Positions 54,026 through 64,000 of a DNA stretch of 64,000 bases are shown piece after piece (positions within the stretch are counted from its first letter, which is position 1; every line of letters begins with the position of its first letter). The position numbers were made by a program, and so were the translations under genes. Under the pieces are notes generated by a model, which ran no database searches, was not told where the DNA came from, and saw nothing but the letters and a program-made list of their open reading frames with translations. The DNA comes from Saprospirales bacterium GYS_P2D (lineage in GTDB: Bacteria > Bacteroidota > Bacteroidia > Chitinophagales > Saprospiraceae), in contig WUUP01000002.1 of the NCBI GenBank assembly GCA_009833045.1, forward strand, positions 1 through 64,000, in the 5' to 3' direction.

Positions 54026-56404
54026 TTATTGGGCTGAGAAAACCGATTTATCGGTCATTACTTCTTCGATATCTGCTCTATCCATTAGCTTTCTACGGTA
54101 TTGTCCTTTTGCATACATTTCGGCTTGATCTTTATAGTGTGGGCTCATGATACGTCCTGATTGACCAGTAGGAAGTATGCTCCAGCTATTACCCTTGACA
54201 TCTGCGAAATCTACTATCCTGCGACAAGATGGGCCTCCATGTACCTCATAGCTGCCGTCATCATCGAGCTGAAAGAGCATATTGTTGATCACTTCATTAG
54301 AGCTGGTGATTTCAAATGGTCCTACGTTAAAGTAAGGGCGTAAGGTTTCATTTTGACCCAGCGCATGACCGTGCTCCAGCGTATGTACAGACGACCAGCG
54401 CCAGCTACTTAGGTCGTTACCGAGCTGCGATTCCAACTCTGACATGCTCTTTTGATATGCGGAGAGGATGATGTCTGTTTGACTTTCCTTGTCTGATGTT
54501 TCGACATTATCCCACCATGGATGATCTCCATCAGTGAATAAACTATAAAAGCTTCTTTTGATCAGATGTGTTTCTTTTAGCATCTTATATTTCTCTATTC
54601 CGAGTTCGTCTATGAGCATTTCTTTCATTAGTTGGAGAGTCATCTTGATATATATGATTGGTGCTGGACTCTCATCGTCATAGCTACCGTCCCAATTGGC
54701 TAAGCTTTTCACTCCTTCATCATTCACATTAGCTGTAGCTAATATGTCCGAGATATGATGTGCGATCTTGGCGCTATTCGGGTTTTTCTCGTCGAGTAGC
54801 ATTTCTTTTGTCTTATCCACTGTCCACTGATCATCAGACTCGAGGATCTCTACTATACGCTCGGCACGATCTTCAGGCAGGTAGTATCCGGGGTAGTTTT
54901 GCTGATCCTCCCTGGCCGATTGATTGTTGGCACTATAGACATATCCCCACGGGGGATTGATCGCCATAGGATTTTCAGCGAATGGATAAAATCCTAATAC
55001 ATCATCTTCACCAGTACCACGTAGTATGAGCTTAGAGTTGACATGATCTGGCCGTATCGGTCGATGTGCACTGGCCCACCAAGCTATGTTACCTTCGACA
55101 TCACCATACATGACATTCAGACCTGGCGCAGCGATAAGAGAGGCGGCTGCTTGGACATCCTGCATATTCTTAGCTGTACTGATCTGATAGGTAGCTCTGA
55201 TGAGATCGACATCTCTATGTTGATAGGTCCACCACATGGATATTAACTCCTCTGAGTTCAGCCCTTTAGTCTCGTCGGACATTACGGGCCCATGTATCGT
55301 GCTCCGGAGCTTTAGTTCTATATTTTCACCTCCTTTGACTTTGATGGTACTCATTTCGGTTTCGATATCTTTCCATTCTCCATTATGGTAGTATTGATCA
55401 GGATGAGCAGGATCCGTCCGCTCTTTATAGAAGTCTATGTCATCATTCTCATACATAGTAAGACCTACTGAAAAATGACGTGTATGCCCAACCTGAGCTA
55501 ATGGATATCCCGCTAAATAATTCCCGTAAAGGGAAAGCTCTGGTGTCTCTATATGGGCTTCATACCATACAGCTGGCTGACTAAATCCTATATGAGGATC
55601 ATTAGAGAATATGACCTCACCACTGGCAGTACGATCGCCAGAAATGACCCAGCTATTAGAACCAATCAGTGGTGGATGGGGGAGTCCATCCATCGCCTTA
55701 GGTATGCTCATAGACAGTGCCTCTGTGAGATCAGGTGCTACGTAAGACTGGATCTGAGTAGTACTCGTATCCACGTGTATATCGAGAGCTGCGAGATAAT
55801 CTTCTCCAAGTTCTGAAGCTATATAGCTGACTACTGGCTCAGTCTTATGCGCCATGGCGAAACTGAAGGCCATATAGCCCATGACATTGTGCACATCATA
55901 TATGTCAAATGGCGTCTTTTCGATACCTAAAATTTGATATTCTATCGGAGTAGCTCCATTTTTTACATATTCATTGATACCTGCCAAGTATGACTCTACT
56001 ACCGCCTTAGCATCAGCAGATACGGTGGCCTCATAGTGCTCTACAGCACGTTCTGTAGTCTGACTCAGCTGCATGTGCCTGAAAAACTTGTCAGTGCCAA
56101 GTGTAGAAGCCCCAAATATCTCTGATAATCGTCCAGGAGCTATCCTTCGGAGGACCTCCATCTGCCAAAGCCTATCCTTAGCATGGATATAGCCTAAGGT
56201 ATGAAAAGCATCGGGATTATTGTCAGCATATATATGCGGGATGCCGTAGTCATCGTAGAGTACTTCCGTATCAGCATTGAGCGCAGGCAGCGCTCTGTAC
56301 TCGCTATAGTCAGGCTCAAGTCTACTCACATAGATCCAACCAAATAGAAGTGCTAAAGCTAATAGCACGGCAACAAGAATCAAGATTCGTTTGATCCATT
56401 TCAT
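54026..56404 (-). CDS. Penicillin acylase family hydrolase
   Basis: A 792-residue Ntn hydrolase. An N-terminal membrane anchor (about residues 8-25) leads into the alpha chain; SNSW at 249-252 marks the self-cleavage point, with Ser249 as the new N-terminal nucleophile. Relatives act on penicillin G or acyl-homoserine lactones and other amides. It appears single and has no clear pathway partner. Confidence 0.85.
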   Translation of the reverse strand: MKWIKRILILVAVLLALALLFGWIYVSRLEPDYSEYRALPALNADTEVLYDDYGIPHIYADNNPDAFHTLGYIHAKDRLWQMEVLRRIAPGRLSEIFGASTLGTDKFFRHMQLSQTTERAVEHYEATVSADAKAVVESYLAGINEYVKNGATPIEYQILGIEKTPFDIYDVHNVMGYMAFSFAMAHKTEPVVSYIASELGEDYLAALDIHVDTSTTQIQSYVAPDLTEALSMSIPKAMDGLPHPPLIGSNSWVISGDRTASGEVIFSNDPHIGFSQPAVWYEAHIETPELSLYGNYLAGYPLAQVGHTRHFSVGLTMYENDDIDFYKERTDPAHPDQYYHNGEWKDIETEMSTIKVKGGENIELKLRSTIHGPVMSDETKGLNSEELISMWWTYQHRDVDLIRATYQISTAKNMQDVQAAASLIAAPGLNVMYGDVEGNIAWWASAHRPIRPDHVNSKLILRGTGEDDVLGFYPFAENPMAINPPWGYVYSANNQSAREDQQNYPGYYLPEDRAERIVEILESDDQWTVDKTKEMLLDEKNPNSAKIAHHISDILATANVNDEGVKSLANWDGSYDDESPAPIIYIKMTLQLMKEMLIDELGIEKYKMLKETHLIKRSFYSLFTDGDHPWWDNVETSDKESQTDIILSAYQKSMSELESQLGNDLSSWRWSSVHTLEHGHALGQNETLRPYFNVGPFEITSSNEVINNMLFQLDDDGSYEVHGGPSCRRIVDFADVKGNSWSILPTGQSGRIMSPHYKDQAEMYAKGQYRRKLMDRADIEEVMTDKSVFSAQ

Positions 56405-56498
56405 AGGACTATAGATAGTTTAGTTTTGAATTATTCTTTATTCTCTCAAGATAGTTTTTTGAGATAGATTATGGTGACTATTTAATTAGCACCTACAC

Positions 56499-57404
56499 CT
56501 ACAGGTTGATGATAGTCTTACGATACTGCGAGGGACTCTGATTGACACTTTTCTTAAACACTCGATTGAAATAAGAAAAATTAGAAAAACCACTGAGGTA
56601 AGCGATATCGGTAATCGATCTATTGTTTTCTCTGAGTAATCGACAGGCGTGCATGATCCGATACTCATTCAGATAGTTAGTAAAGGTCTTACCTGTATAT
56701 TTCTTAAAGTATCGACAAAAAGCAGCATCTGACATATCCACAGATCCAGCTACCTCTGACACAGTTATTTTATCTGCAAAATTTCGCTGTATATAGTTAT
56801 AGATTTCGCTGATCCGCTGTTCATTGACCAGATTAGTCTTGATACTTTGATAGTTTCTGTTGAGGATTTGGAGGTGTTGGCTGTTGCCAATATCATTAAG
56901 TATCTCCAGCAACAGCATCAGCCGTGGGAAACCATACATCTGAGAGAGCCGGATTAATTTGGCTCCTATTAGATCTTTGTCTTCTCCCGTGATAGCTATT
57001 CCTTTATTAGAGAGATTGATGAGTCCTTTGATGCCTTTAGATTCTGGCAGATTAAAAAAAGTGGTATTAAATAGATCTTTCTTGATATAGGTCACTACTT
57101 GTAGATCATTTTGAGTAGTGCCATCTACGAATCCACAATGAGGCACATTAGAGCCAATTAGTACGAGGTCACCATCTTTATACATGGATAAATGATTGCC
57201 CACATACCGAGAGCCATCTCCACCTTTGACATATACGATCTCGAGCTCCTCATGATAGTGCCATGGATAGCGCTTATCCTGCTGTTCATCTCTCTCAAAG
57301 TATCTGATCACGAATGATTCATTAATAGATGGTTGGACTAATTCTAACTGTGCTTTCATTTTGGTATCGATAAAGTGGCCTATAGTTACACTGTAAGGCG
57401 ACAA
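56499..57404 (-). CDS. AraC family transcriptional regulator
   Basis: A 301-residue regulator. An N-terminal cupin-type sensor (about residues 30-120, with WHYHEELEIVYV) is followed by two helix-turn-helix motifs (about 200-300, with IAYLSGFSNFSYFNRVFKK). An inner ATG at 57359 is an alternative start. It is divergent from the LuxR-type gene and may control the mannoside genes or the acylase; it is not clear which. Confidence 0.85.
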   Translation of the reverse strand: MSPYSVTIGHFIDTKMKAQLELVQPSINESFVIRYFERDEQQDKRYPWHYHEELEIVYVKGGDGSRYVGNHLSMYKDGDLVLIGSNVPHCGFVDGTTQNDLQVVTYIKKDLFNTTFFNLPESKGIKGLINLSNKGIAITGEDKDLIGAKLIRLSQMYGFPRLMLLLEILNDIGNSQHLQILNRNYQSIKTNLVNEQRISEIYNYIQRNFADKITVSEVAGSVDMSDAAFCRYFKKYTGKTFTNYLNEYRIMHACRLLRENNRSITDIAYLSGFSNFSYFNRVFKKSVNQSPSQYRKTIINL

Positions 57405-57625
57405 TTTAACACTTTAGATCAAAATAGTACATGTTATTGTATTCAGAGTGATCAATTTATGAGTGATTTATATCTAACTTGGTAGTGGTAGTGATCAGAA
57501 GCTATAATTCTCACTGAAGAATTGAGCGTACTATAATCTCTCATAATCACCCTCAGTCGAGTGATTGTTTTGGAGTAAGAGCTTAAGATGACCACCAGTA
57601 TGAACAAACTATTAAAAAAGTCAGT

Positions 57626-58153
57626 ATGAACTATTTAACCTTAAGTCAAAGTCCATTCACCAGAATAGATGGACATCAAGACAGCCTCAGATCAGCACTC
57701 GTGGAGGCACGTCGAGAACTGGAAGAAACCAAAAAACAATTAGTCAATGTAGACATGAAACTGATGTCTCGCTCTTCACTTCTCAAAGATCTCACTAAAT
57801 CTATCGAAGAGATCAGATGCTACAAAGATTCATTTCAGATGAAAAAGGCACTGTACAAACTTAAGAGCCACTTAGAATACAAACTCGATGAAGATCATTG
57901 TTGGGAAACCTTTGAAAGCCATTTTAATCTGGTACAGTCAGATTTTTATCAGCGCATAAAATCCCAATATACTAATCTCAGTATCACAGATCTGGAGCTC
58001 TGCGCATATCTACGTATGGAGATGTGCAACAAAGACATCGCCAATCAGCTCAATATCTCAGTGAGAGGAGTAGAAACTCGTCGATACAGACTGAAGAAAA
58101 AGCTGCAACTGGCCAAAAATCAAAATCTGGTCAGCTTCTTATGTCAGATATAA
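57626..58153 (+). CDS. LuxR-type helix-turn-helix regulator
   Basis: A 175-residue protein with a coiled coil (about residues 20-60) and a C-terminal HTH, including LEL(C)AYLRMEMCNKDIAN and RGVETRRYRLKKKL. It resembles the C-terminal part of Bacteroidota regulators that carry no receiver domain here. It precedes the GH130 gene by 40 bases and may regulate it. Confidence 0.7.
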   Translation: MNYLTLSQSPFTRIDGHQDSLRSALVEARRELEETKKQLVNVDMKLMSRSSLLKDLTKSIEEIRCYKDSFQMKKALYKLKSHLEYKLDEDHCWETFESHFNLVQSDFYQRIKSQYTNLSITDLELCAYLRMEMCNKDIANQLNISVRGVETRRYRLKKKLQLAKNQNLVSFLCQI

Positions 58154-58193
58154 TCTGAAGCCACTCAGCCTTGCCAACTTAAAACCATAGAAT

Positions 58194-59381
58194 TTGAGCA
58201 ACTCAAATGCTTTCAATGAGAAAGTGCGTACTCTCATCGATGAACAGGAGCGCCTACTATCTCATACTAATACTCCCAGCGCCTACACAAATGGTATCTA
58301 TCAGCGATATGTCAATCCTGTAATAACGGCAGACCATATACCCGTATCATGGCGCTATGATCTCAATGAAGCGACTAATCCAAATCTTATGGAACGTATC
58401 GGGATCAATGCGGCTTTTAATGCTGGAGCAATCAAGTACAATGATAAGTATGTATTATGCGTGCGGGTAGAGGGGCTGGATCGAAAGAGCTTTTTTGCAT
58501 TAGCGGAAAGCCCTAATGGTGTTGACAATTTCAGATTCAGTGACTATCCACTGGTGATCGATGAGACAGAAGATCCAGATATCAATGTCTATGACATGCG
58601 TTTAGTCCAGCATGAGGACGGCTGGATCTATGGCCTCTTCTGCACAGAGCGAAAAGACACCTCTGTCAATGATACATCATCGGCTATAGCTCAATGCGGC
58701 ATCGTACGCACTCGAGATATGGAGACTTGGGAGAGACTCCCTGATCTCCTGACTAAGTCTGATCAGCAGCGAAATGTAGTATTACATCCAGAGTTCATCG
58801 ATGGTAAGTACGGGCTATACACACGACCGCAGGATGGATTCATCACTGTAGGATCAGGAGGCGGTATAGGCTGGGGACTCTGTGACTCTATGGAGCGAGC
58901 CGTCATTGATCAAGAATACATCGTAGATAATAAGCTCTATCACACCATCAAAGAACTCAAAAACGGCCAGGGCCCAGCGCCTATCAAGACGAAAGAAGGC
59001 TGGCTCCACCTTGCCCACGGAGTGAGAAACACAGCTGCTGGCTTGCGATATGTCCTTTATATCTTCATGACCGCACTCGATGAACCTTGGCGAGTAACTC
59101 ATAGTCCAGGTGGCTACTTTATAGCTCCACAGGGAGATGAACGAGTAGGTGATGTATCCAATGTGGTATTCTCCAATGGCTGGATAGCTGATGACAACGG
59201 TGATGTCTACATCTATTATGCATCCAGTGATACACGTATGCATGTAGCTACTTCGACCATAGATAGGTTAATAGACTATACACTGCATACTCCAGCAGAT
59301 GGACTACGCTCAGCTGCCAGTGTAGCGAATATCGTAGCACAAATACAGAAGAATAAACAAGTCCTCGACTCTTTGCGATAA
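58194..59381 (+). CDS. GH130 4-O-beta-mannosyl-D-glucose phosphorylase
   Basis: A 395-residue GH130_1 enzyme that splits mannosylglucose with phosphate into mannose 1-phosphate and glucose. Family parts are visible: [13 protein letters not shown], the Asp in [10 protein letters not shown] and [17 protein letters not shown]. The start is TTG at 58194; no in-frame ATG is near. It precedes the epimerase by three bases, matching the mannobiose pathway of other Bacteroidota. Confidence 0.85.
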   Translation: MSNSNAFNEKVRTLIDEQERLLSHTNTPSAYTNGIYQRYVNPVITADHIPVSWRYDLNEATNPNLMERIGINAAFNAGAIKYNDKYVLCVRVEGLDRKSFFALAESPNGVDNFRFSDYPLVIDETEDPDINVYDMRLVQHEDGWIYGLFCTERKDTSVNDTSSAIAQCGIVRTRDMETWERLPDLLTKSDQQRNVVLHPEFIDGKYGLYTRPQDGFITVGSGGGIGWGLCDSMERAVIDQEYIVDNKLYHTIKELKNGQGPAPIKTKEGWLHLAHGVRNTAAGLRYVLYIFMTALDEPWRVTHSPGGYFIAPQGDERVGDVSNVVFSNGWIADDNGDVYIYYASSDTRMHVATSTIDRLIDYTLHTPADGLRSAASVANIVAQIQKNKQVLDSLR

Positions 59382-59384
59382 GCC

Positions 59385-60566
59385 ATGATCCATACTCTTA
59401 GATCAAGGGCTGAGCTCATTCTATCGGACTTAGCAGAATTTTGGATAGCAAATACACTGGATCGTGATCACGGCGGATTCATAGGTCGTATCGATGGAGA
59501 AGGTGTCACACACCCAACCGCTGATAAAGGAGTTATCCTGAATACCCGAATACTTTGGTCATTCTCTGCGCTCTATCAGCTGTCGCCAAAGGAAGAATAT
59601 CTTATAATGGCCCAGAGAGCATATCAGTATGTTCAGCAGTATTTCATTGATGAAAGTCATGGAGGGCTTTACTGGATGCTGGATCACCTTGGCACTGTCA
59701 CCCAAGATAAAAAACAAGTCTACGCCCAAGCCTTTGGTATCTATTCTTATGCAGCTTATTATGGAGCGTCAGGAAGCAGGCAGAGTCTGGAGCAAGCCAA
59801 AGAATGGTATGAGATGATAGAGTCTAAAGCCAAAGATAAACTCAAAGGTGGCTATCTGGAGGCATATTCGAGAGATTGGCAGCTATTAGAAGATCTACGC
59901 CTCAGCGACAAGGACGCTAATGAGAAGAAGACGATGAATACGCATCTACACATCCTTGAGGCGTATACAGAGCTCTATCGACATTGGCCAGATCCTTCGC
60001 TAAGACAAAGTATAGTAGAGCTGATCGACATCTTCTTAGATCATATCATTAATATGGAGGGCTTCCATCTCCATTTATTTATGGATGAAGATTGGAAGGT
60101 CAAATCACACGAACAGTCATATGGCCATGATATCGAGGCCAGCTGGCTCATCTACGAAGCCGCAGAACTACTTAATGATCAAAAGCTCCTCGACCAAGTA
60201 AAATCGGTCATCATACAAATGGCTGATATTACTCTGGGACAAGGAGTCAATGATCAAGGCGCTGTCGTATATGAAGGGAAAAACGGTACATGGATAAATC
60301 AAGATCTGCACTGGTGGGTACAGGCTGAGGCTGTAGTGGGATTCTTTAATGCCTATAGCTTGACCAAGGATTATAACTATCTCCGAGCCGCAGAAAGGGC
60401 ACTCAGCTTCATCGAAGAAAAACTAATCGACAAGAATACTGGGGAATGGTACTGGAGCGTCCTTTCTGATGGTAGAATAGATACCCAAAATGATATCGTA
60501 GGGCCCTGGAAAGCGCCCTATCACAATATGAGGATGTGTATCGAACTCATCAAGAGGCTCCAGTAG
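59385..60566 (+). CDS. Cellobiose/mannobiose 2-epimerase (AGE family)
   Basis: A 393-residue (alpha/alpha)6-barrel epimerase. It converts mannobiose to mannosylglucose, which the adjacent GH130 enzyme then splits. HDIEASWLIYEA, QDLHWWVQAEAVVG and GPWKAPYHNMRMC with the catalytic histidines are present. The stop is 12 bases from the converging phosphatase gene. Confidence 0.88.
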   Translation: MIHTLRSRAELILSDLAEFWIANTLDRDHGGFIGRIDGEGVTHPTADKGVILNTRILWSFSALYQLSPKEEYLIMAQRAYQYVQQYFIDESHGGLYWMLDHLGTVTQDKKQVYAQAFGIYSYAAYYGASGSRQSLEQAKEWYEMIESKAKDKLKGGYLEAYSRDWQLLEDLRLSDKDANEKKTMNTHLHILEAYTELYRHWPDPSLRQSIVELIDIFLDHIINMEGFHLHLFMDEDWKVKSHEQSYGHDIEASWLIYEAAELLNDQKLLDQVKSVIIQMADITLGQGVNDQGAVVYEGKNGTWINQDLHWWVQAEAVVGFFNAYSLTKDYNYLRAAERALSFIEEKLIDKNTGEWYWSVLSDGRIDTQNDIVGPWKAPYHNMRMCIELIKRLQ

Positions 60567-60577
60567 CGAAATAACTT

Positions 60578-62278
60578 CTAATCCTCAATCATTTCAGTGA
60601 CAATCTTACCTGAACTACCGTTGGGCAGTGCGATGTGCAGCATCGCAGCGATACTCGGAGCTATATCAGTCACGGCCATGGGAGTAAAAGAACTACCTGA
60701 TTTTATATTCTTTCCATAAAATAGGATTGGCACATGTGTGTCATAGCTGTATGATGTCCCATGAGTCGTACCTTGGCGGAAATAAGTCATCCAGCCTGGC
60801 TCTAAGATAAGGCTGATATCTCCTGATCGTTTTTGATTATATCCTCGCTGAGTCAGATGTAGATTACGATTATTTAAAAAATATCCACTCAATAACTCCT
60901 CTGCAGTCACCACATTGGCAATTCCTTCAAATCGTAGACAAAAGTCTCTGATGAATGCGATCATCTCGTCTCTGTCTTTCCTTTGTGCACTGATGATAGG
61001 ATTGTTGAGGAAGATTTGATCATTACTTATGTCTTTGATCCAGTCTGTTTTACCGAATTTGAACTGCACCATATTCCTTAGGTCATCCTTGAATTTTTCA
61101 CCATTGAAGTAGCCCGCTGGTATTTCAATATTTTGTAGATAAAGAGGCACCTCAGCTGCACCATGATCTGCCGTCAAAAAGACCATATATTCTCCTTCGC
61201 CCACAGTCTCATCGAGATAGTCTAATAGACGCTTGAAATCTTGATCTAATCGGAGATAGGTATCTTCAGTCTCTATGGCACGATTACCAAATTGGTGGCC
61301 GACATAGTCAGTAGATGAGTAGCTCACTGTCAGGAAATCTGTATGTTCATCAGCTCCCAATTCTTCTTTGGCTATAGCCCTGATAGCAATATCAGTGGTC
61401 ATAGAATTGCCATGAGGTGTTTTATTGATCACCTCAAAATTATCTTTCTTGACATACTTACTTAGATCATATGGAAATGTAGGGGTCTCGCCAAGCTGAA
61501 ATGGACGCTCGAAAGGCGTATTGTCAGGTAGACTTGCACTGTAACTATCTATAGGATATAGAGTATTCCAGCCTGATGAGATATATTGATCGACCACCCG
61601 CTCTTTGTTGAATTTTTGTACCCATGTCGGCAGCTCTTCCATATAATATGTGCTCGTGATCCAGTCTCCTGTCATCCTATCAAACCAGTACGCTGCATCA
61701 GCTGTATGTCCTGCAGGCAAAATCGCACCTCTGTCCTTGATAGCAATACCGATGGTTTTGCCTTTCATATTAGTCGATATCTTGACCTGGTCTGTGATCG
61801 TACTGGTGAGCATACGACGTGGCGACATGTATCCTGCCTCAGAGTCACTACCTACAGTACGGACACTGGTATCCTGAGCACAATAGACTGACACGTCATT
61901 GTACTTGTCATACCAGTTATTGCCTATGATACCATGTACTGCGGGCGTCGTACCTGTATAGACAGATGCATGCCCAGGTCCCGTATAGGTAGGACGATAA
62001 TCAAAATGTCCATTCTCGAAAAAGTAACCATCTCCGACTAATCGCTTGATGCCTCCTTCGCCATATCGATCCCAATATCTACCGATGTAATCATATCGCA
62101 TCTGATCTACCGTGATCCCTACTATGAGTTTGGGCTTTTCAGGATTGTCTGTTGTCAGCGCAGATATTGAGGATGAGATTGGATCGACCGATTGATCTTT
62201 ACTGATGGCTTTATTCGCACTACATGCGACATTCACGAGGATGGATATGAGGATTATTTTTGACCAGTTTGATACCAT
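60578..62278 (-). CDS. PafA-type alkaline phosphatase
   Basis: A 566-residue phosphatase with a lipoprotein-like signal and Cys19. GITVDQMRYDYI and TYTGPGHASVYTG (around residue 97-109) contain metal ligands and the nucleophilic Thr typical of PafA. HGAAEVP carries a ligand His. It releases phosphate from monoesters in the periplasm. Phosphate limitation control is likely by family, but no Pho box is visible. Confidence 0.85.
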   Translation of the reverse strand: MVSNWSKIILISILVNVACSANKAISKDQSVDPISSSISALTTDNPEKPKLIVGITVDQMRYDYIGRYWDRYGEGGIKRLVGDGYFFENGHFDYRPTYTGPGHASVYTGTTPAVHGIIGNNWYDKYNDVSVYCAQDTSVRTVGSDSEAGYMSPRRMLTSTITDQVKISTNMKGKTIGIAIKDRGAILPAGHTADAAYWFDRMTGDWITSTYYMEELPTWVQKFNKERVVDQYISSGWNTLYPIDSYSASLPDNTPFERPFQLGETPTFPYDLSKYVKKDNFEVINKTPHGNSMTTDIAIRAIAKEELGADEHTDFLTVSYSSTDYVGHQFGNRAIETEDTYLRLDQDFKRLLDYLDETVGEGEYMVFLTADHGAAEVPLYLQNIEIPAGYFNGEKFKDDLRNMVQFKFGKTDWIKDISNDQIFLNNPIISAQRKDRDEMIAFIRDFCLRFEGIANVVTAEELLSGYFLNNRNLHLTQRGYNQKRSGDISLILEPGWMTYFRQGTTHGTSYSYDTHVPILFYGKNIKSGSSFTPMAVTDIAPSIAAMLHIALPNGSSGKIVTEMIED

Positions 62279-62358
62279 GATTTCAGCTTGGTTTTTTTTA
62301 CTAAAAGTGTAAAAATACGAGCAAATTCGAATTGCTTATGTGATTAATGTCTTAAGAC

Positions 62359-63501
62359 TTATATGAGGCTATAGTTTTTCCCCGGCAGACTACATATCAT
62401 TCCTTTGAATTCCATGGTGAGTAGGAGAGAGGATAGTTCGCTTAGTGGCTTTTTAGTCTCATAGTGGAGCTGATCGATACTCATAGCTTCTTGCTTTTGG
62501 AGTAGTTCGTAGATTTCTTTTTCAGCGGGCTCGAGTTCTACGAATAATGAGGTCTGTTTTGGTTTCGATTCTTCTTGATCCCATCGCATAATATAGGCTA
62601 TGTCTGCTACGGATTCGAGTAGATGAGCTTTGTTGGCTTTGATGAGTTTATTGCAGCCTTCGCTCATCTGATCGGTAGTACGCCCTGGTAGAGCGAAGAC
62701 ATCCTTATGATATCCATTTGCGAAGTCTGCCGTGATCAGTGAGCCTCCCTTAGCAGCACTTTGTATGACTATGACTACGTCACTCATGGCAGCGATGATA
62801 CGATTTCGCATAGGGAAATTTTCTCGATCTGCCCGTCCAAATAGAGCGAACTCCGAGACCAAAGCCCCCGCAGCAGCTATGCGTTCTGATAGCTGACGAT
62901 GAGCAGCAGGGTAGACCATATCCAGTGGAGTACCCATGATCGCCAGCGTAGGAATATCATTTGCGAGCGAAGCCTTATGTGCATAGCCATCGACACCATG
63001 AGCCATACCACTGATGATCTGCACACCAAAGTCCTTTAGCCCTTCTACTATTTCTTGTGTCTTTTGGATCCCGTATGGAGTTGGCTGTCGGGTACCTACT
63101 ATTGATACGGTCCGAGGAGCATTGAGAGGTTCTGTCCCTCTGTGATAGAGTAAGATAGGAGCATCCTCGTAGTGGGTCAATCTCTTAGGATAGCTATCAT
63201 CGTTGAGATAAAAAGAAGTCTTGATACCTTTCTGCTGAATGTACTGCACTGCATCAGCAGAAATCTCCTCTGGATCCATAGATAGGATATGCTCTGCAGC
63301 GATCTCTCCAATCCCTGGGATTTTTAAAAGTGACTTTTTAGACTCTGAGAATACCGCCTCCGGTCCGCCAGAGTAGGCAATCAATGTTTTGGCGATTTTA
63401 GCTCCTACTTTGGGTATTTTAGTGATAGCTATCTGATAGCTTAAGGTAGATGTACTCATTCTTTGTATTCGATCAGCTCTCTTCTTTGTTTCAAATTTCA
63501 T
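62359..63501 (-). CDS. dprA: DNA processing protein DprA
   Basis: A 380-residue protein for natural transformation; it loads RecA on incoming single strands. An N-terminal helix-hairpin-helix region (LLKIPGIGEIAAEHI) is followed by a Rossmann domain with SIVGTRQPTPYG, SGMAHGVDGYAHK and NFPMRNRIIAAMSD, and a C-terminal winged helix. It is divergent from the truncated membrane protein. Confidence 0.9.
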   Translation of the reverse strand: MKFETKKRADRIQRMSTSTLSYQIAITKIPKVGAKIAKTLIAYSGGPEAVFSESKKSLLKIPGIGEIAAEHILSMDPEEISADAVQYIQQKGIKTSFYLNDDSYPKRLTHYEDAPILLYHRGTEPLNAPRTVSIVGTRQPTPYGIQKTQEIVEGLKDFGVQIISGMAHGVDGYAHKASLANDIPTLAIMGTPLDMVYPAAHRQLSERIAAAGALVSEFALFGRADRENFPMRNRIIAAMSDVVIVIQSAAKGGSLITADFANGYHKDVFALPGRTTDQMSEGCNKLIKANKAHLLESVADIAYIMRWDQEESKPKQTSLFVELEPAEKEIYELLQKQEAMSIDQLHYETKKPLSELSSLLLTMEFKGMICSLPGKNYSLI

Positions 63502-63537
63502 CCTATCTTCGCTCTACATCGTAAAGCTCAAGACGAA

Positions 63538-64000
63538 TTGCGCAAAATAGTAAATTTCCTTCTGACTCTTCTTTTAGTTTGCTGTGCATACTTTGGCTAC
63601 AGCCAAGTAAATCTTAAGATAGGATATACTCCAACCTATGGTGGATTCTCCCAGATCAATGAGATATTATCCAGCTATCAACCTGCCAATGCAGACCTCC
63701 AAGAACCATTCAGCGATCTGCACTTCATACATGGTATACAGGTCGGAGCCAGATATATACTGGGTAATTCTGCCATAGAGCTCAGCTGGGAAAACCTCAG
63801 TAGAGATCGCAGTTCATTAGCATTTAATGATGTGACAGAGACCTTTCTGGATAGACAATATCGCTTCTCGCTCAATACCTTTCAGCTGGGATTCGACTCC
63901 TTTTTTGGGAGCTATGGCTTTGGCTCGTCGATCAGCAATACTAATCTCGCTATACGCCGTGAGATAGGGGATAATGAGCTGTCGTTGATCGCTGAGCGAA
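63538..64000 (+). CDS. Outer-membrane beta-barrel protein, cut by window end
   Basis: The frame opens at TTG 63538 and runs open to the window end (154 codons seen). A signal peptide (FLLTLLLVCCAYFGYSQ) leads to alternating strands such as VNLKIGYTPTYGGF and QVGARYILGN, consistent with a porin-like outer-membrane barrel. No ATG is in frame nearby. The remainder lies outside the window. Confidence 0.65.
   Translation, partial: MRKIVNFLLTLLLVCCAYFGYSQVNLKIGYTPTYGGFSQINEILSSYQPANADLQEPFSDLHFIHGIQVGARYILGNSAIELSWENLSRDRSSLAFNDVTETFLDRQYRFSLNTFQLGFDSFFGSYGFGSSISNTNLAIRREIGDNELSLIAER

Noticed and set aside
1-64000. CRISPR array or insertion sequence
   Set aside because: No regularly spaced repeats with unique spacers and no transposase gene were found.

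Overview
The window comes from a member of the Bacteroidota. The host genes encode exported proteins whose signal peptides end in Ser-Ala-Gln or similar. They include a PafA-type phosphatase, a GH130/epimerase pair and a PVC-type haem protein, and most genes lack a visible Shine-Dalgarno sequence. The PCDDGDPNT-type motif in one exported protein makes me lean towards Saprospiria, but that placement is inference.

Bases 1 to about 29,400 are a prophage of siphovirus type. Three unknown small genes come first, followed by repeats, a long RNA-like stem-loop and a decayed tRNA-Leu-like structure. A tyrosine recombinase follows, then an HK97-type head module: portal, S78 protease, capsid and head-tail joining proteins. 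The tail module has a major tail protein, a chaperone pair made by -1 frameshifting, a tape measure and a hub. About 7 kb of fibre-like genes follow (13.9-21.2 kb), and most of their products start with an export signal. Next come lysis-type genes, including holin-like and spanin-like proteins, an intact metzincin protease and an M23 peptidase, together with a cupin protein and several small exported proteins. On the minus strand, pointing left, are HNH endonuclease, terminase small subunit, terminase large subunit, a small gene and a beta-class DNA methyltransferase. No repressor or replication gene is visible. The left end of the element is either outside the window or not recognisable. The right end lies somewhere between the HNH gene and a tRNA-Arg(UCU) gene.

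From 29.5 kb onward the genes are chromosomal. They comprise a PAP2 phosphatase, several secreted proteins and a GlcD-type FAD oxidase. A tightly overlapped inositol-catabolism operon follows: Na+ symporter, class II aldolase, IolD, IolE, a short PfkB kinase and GalM. Then come a Gfo/Idh oxidoreductase, a PVC-type haem beta-propeller protein, a nitronate monooxygenase, OsmC, an ABC efflux set (adaptor, permease, ATPase), MurI, a SulP transporter and a penicillin-acylase-family hydrolase. The last part has AraC and LuxR-type regulators next to a mannosylglucose phosphorylase and mannobiose 2-epimerase pair, then a PafA-type phosphatase, DprA and a truncated outer-membrane protein.

The main oddity is that a prophage tail-fibre locus encodes proteins that appear to be exported through Sec. 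They carry collagen-like repeats, Bacteroidota linker repeats and an S74 auto-processing chaperone domain. Other observations are the repeat-flanked small gene and structured RNA at 620-1088, the tRNA-Leu-like relic beside the integrase, a short AT-rich motif recurring at fibre-gene starts, and a metzincin inside the lysis cassette.
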